A stretch of DNA of 5,400 bases, taken from NCBI GenBank assembly GCA_963204845.1, contig CAUJIL010000112.1, positions 1-5,400 of the forward strand, read 5' to 3'. A program made the position numbers and the translations under genes. This document shows positions 4,906 through 5,400 of the stretch, one piece after another; position 1 is the first letter of the stretch, and each line of letters opens with the position of its first letter. The notes below the pieces were generated by a model that was not told the origin of the DNA, did no database searches, and worked only from the letters and a program-made list of their open reading frames with translations. Source of the DNA: Pseudomonadota bacterium. Its GTDB lineage: Bacteria; Pseudomonadota; Gammaproteobacteria; Pseudomonadales; UBA5518.

Positions 4906-5096
4906 TGAACGCAAGCGAACTGCGCGGGAAGTCGGTCGACGACCTGGACAAGGAACTGCTCCGCCTGCTGGAGGCGCGCTTCAAGCTGCGCATGCAGAAG
5001 GCGACGGGCCAGCTCGGCCAGACGCATCTGCTGAAGGCCCAGCGCCGCGACATCGCGCGCGTGAAGACCATTCTCCGGGAAAAGGCAGGTAAGTGA
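4905..5096 (+). CDS. rpmC: 50S ribosomal protein L29
   Basis: L29 is a small helical 50S protein beside L23 at the tunnel exit, in the region where trigger factor and targeting factors dock. The product has 63 residues, the same as E. coli. It begins MNASELRGKSVDDLDKELL, then has ATGQLGQTHLLK (33-44) and the signature RRDIARVKTILREK (47-60). A GTG at 4902 in the same frame would add one Met, but the ATG at 4905 matches the family start and gives the exact family length. The ATG overlaps the rplP stop in TGATG, so translation is probably coupled to L16. The ribosome-binding sequence within rplP is modest (GGTGA at 4896-4900, or GAAGAGA at 4887-4893), which also suggests coupling. Confidence 0.96.
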   Translation: MNASELRGKSVDDLDKELLRLLEARFKLRMQKATGQLGQTHLLKAQRRDIARVKTILREKAGK

Positions 5097-5098
5097 CC

Positions 5099-5374
5099 AT
5101 GAGCGGTGAGCCGAGCAACAGCGTACGCACGCTGACGGGTCGCGTCGTCAGCGACAAGATGAACAAGACGATCACGGTGCTCGTGGAGCGCCGCGTGAAG
5201 CACCCGGTGTACGGCAAGTACATCACGCGCTCGTCGAAGGTGCATGCGCACGACGAGAACAACGAGTGCCGGATCGGAGACGTGGTCACGGTGCGCGAGA
5301 CACGCCCGCTGTCGCGCTCGAAGACGTGGACGCTGGTGCGCATCGACGAGCGCCCGGTTCGCGTCGACGCGTGA
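5099..5374 (+). CDS. rpsQ: 30S ribosomal protein S17
   Basis: S17 is a primary 16S rRNA-binding protein with an OB fold, acting early in 30S body assembly. From the ATG at 5099 the product has 91 residues, against 84 in E. coli, with about four extra at the N-terminus and three at the C-terminus. Conserved parts are RTLTGRVVSDKMNKTITVLV (10-29), ERRVKHPVYGKYI (30-42), HAHDENNEC (49-57) and the signature GDVVTVRETRPLS (60-72) before KTWTLVRI. A GTG at 5093 in the same frame would overlap the rpmC stop and add two residues. The ATG is preferred because AGG (5087-5089) lies 9 bases before it but only 3 before the GTG. It is the last gene of the classical S10 operon; no terminator is seen in the 26 bases left. 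Confidence 0.96.
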   Translation: MSGEPSNSVRTLTGRVVSDKMNKTITVLVERRVKHPVYGKYITRSSKVHAHDENNECRIGDVVTVRETRPLSRSKTWTLVRIDERPVRVDA

Positions 5375-5400
5375 GACGGCGCTCGGCGGTGACGGCGGCA

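Noticed and set aside
5375..5400. Start of rplN or a terminator or spc promoter after rpsQ.
   Set aside because: Only 26 bases remain; they show no start codon with a clear ribosome-binding site, no stem with a T-run and no promoter boxes. rplN is expected next from known gene order but is not visible.
1..5400. A novel or mobile system, CRISPR array, tRNA or rRNA gene hidden in the window.
   Set aside because: About 95% of the window is conserved ribosomal or EF-Tu coding sequence in the standard order. The two spacers of 91-144 bases hold only the promoter, hairpins and leader described.

Overview
This window is a standard piece of bacterial ribosomal-protein chromosome, all on the + strand. 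It contains the 3' end of tuf (elongation factor Tu), a short intergenic region with a strong sigma70-type promoter, and then the complete S10 operon in its classical order: rpsJ, rplC, rplD, rplW, rplB, rpsS, rplV, rpsC, rplP, rpmC, rpsQ. The window stops 26 bases after rpsQ. In the usual gene order the spc operon (rplN onward) would follow, but none of it is visible here.

Organism: the DNA is GC-rich, with strong G/C preference at third codon positions. The proteins align almost without gaps to the E. coli versions as I remember them: S10 has 103 residues, L22 has 110, L29 has 63, and S3 shares the GKKG and RRAMKR segments at the same positions. The S10 protein looks gammaproteobacterial rather than betaproteobacterial. 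tuf lies directly before rpsJ, as in Pseudomonas- and Xanthomonas-like genomes and unlike E. coli. My inference is a high-GC gammaproteobacterium outside the Enterobacterales. I cannot name a genus.

Layout: 1-141 is the tuf 3' end. 142-285 is the tuf-rpsJ spacer, with an inverted repeat (173-207) overlapping a near-consensus promoter (TTGACA, 17 bp, TAGAAT) and a predicted leader of about 60 nt. 286-597 is rpsJ. 598-688 is the only other sizeable spacer, with two small GC-rich hairpins and a 21-codon upstream ORF that ends in an ATGA overlap with rplC. From 689 to 5374 ten genes are packed with spacers of 15-42 nt or with 1-4 nt overlaps (rplD/rplW and rplP/rpmC overlap; rpmC/rpsQ are 2 nt apart), consistent with one polycistronic, translationally coupled mRNA.

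Function: the products build both subunits. L3, L4, L23, L2, L22, L16 and L29 are 50S proteins that shape the peptidyl transferase surroundings and the exit tunnel. S10, S19, S3 and S17 are 30S proteins. EF-Tu delivers aminoacyl-tRNA. S10 (NusE) and L4 also have known regulatory roles outside the ribosome.

I see no mobile element, CRISPR array, RNA gene or novel system. The points worth checking are all regulatory: the promoter inside an inverted repeat, the short leader that seems to lack room for the E. coli-type L4 control element, and the structured rpsJ-rplC spacer. Long antisense reading frames over the genes are GC-driven shadows.
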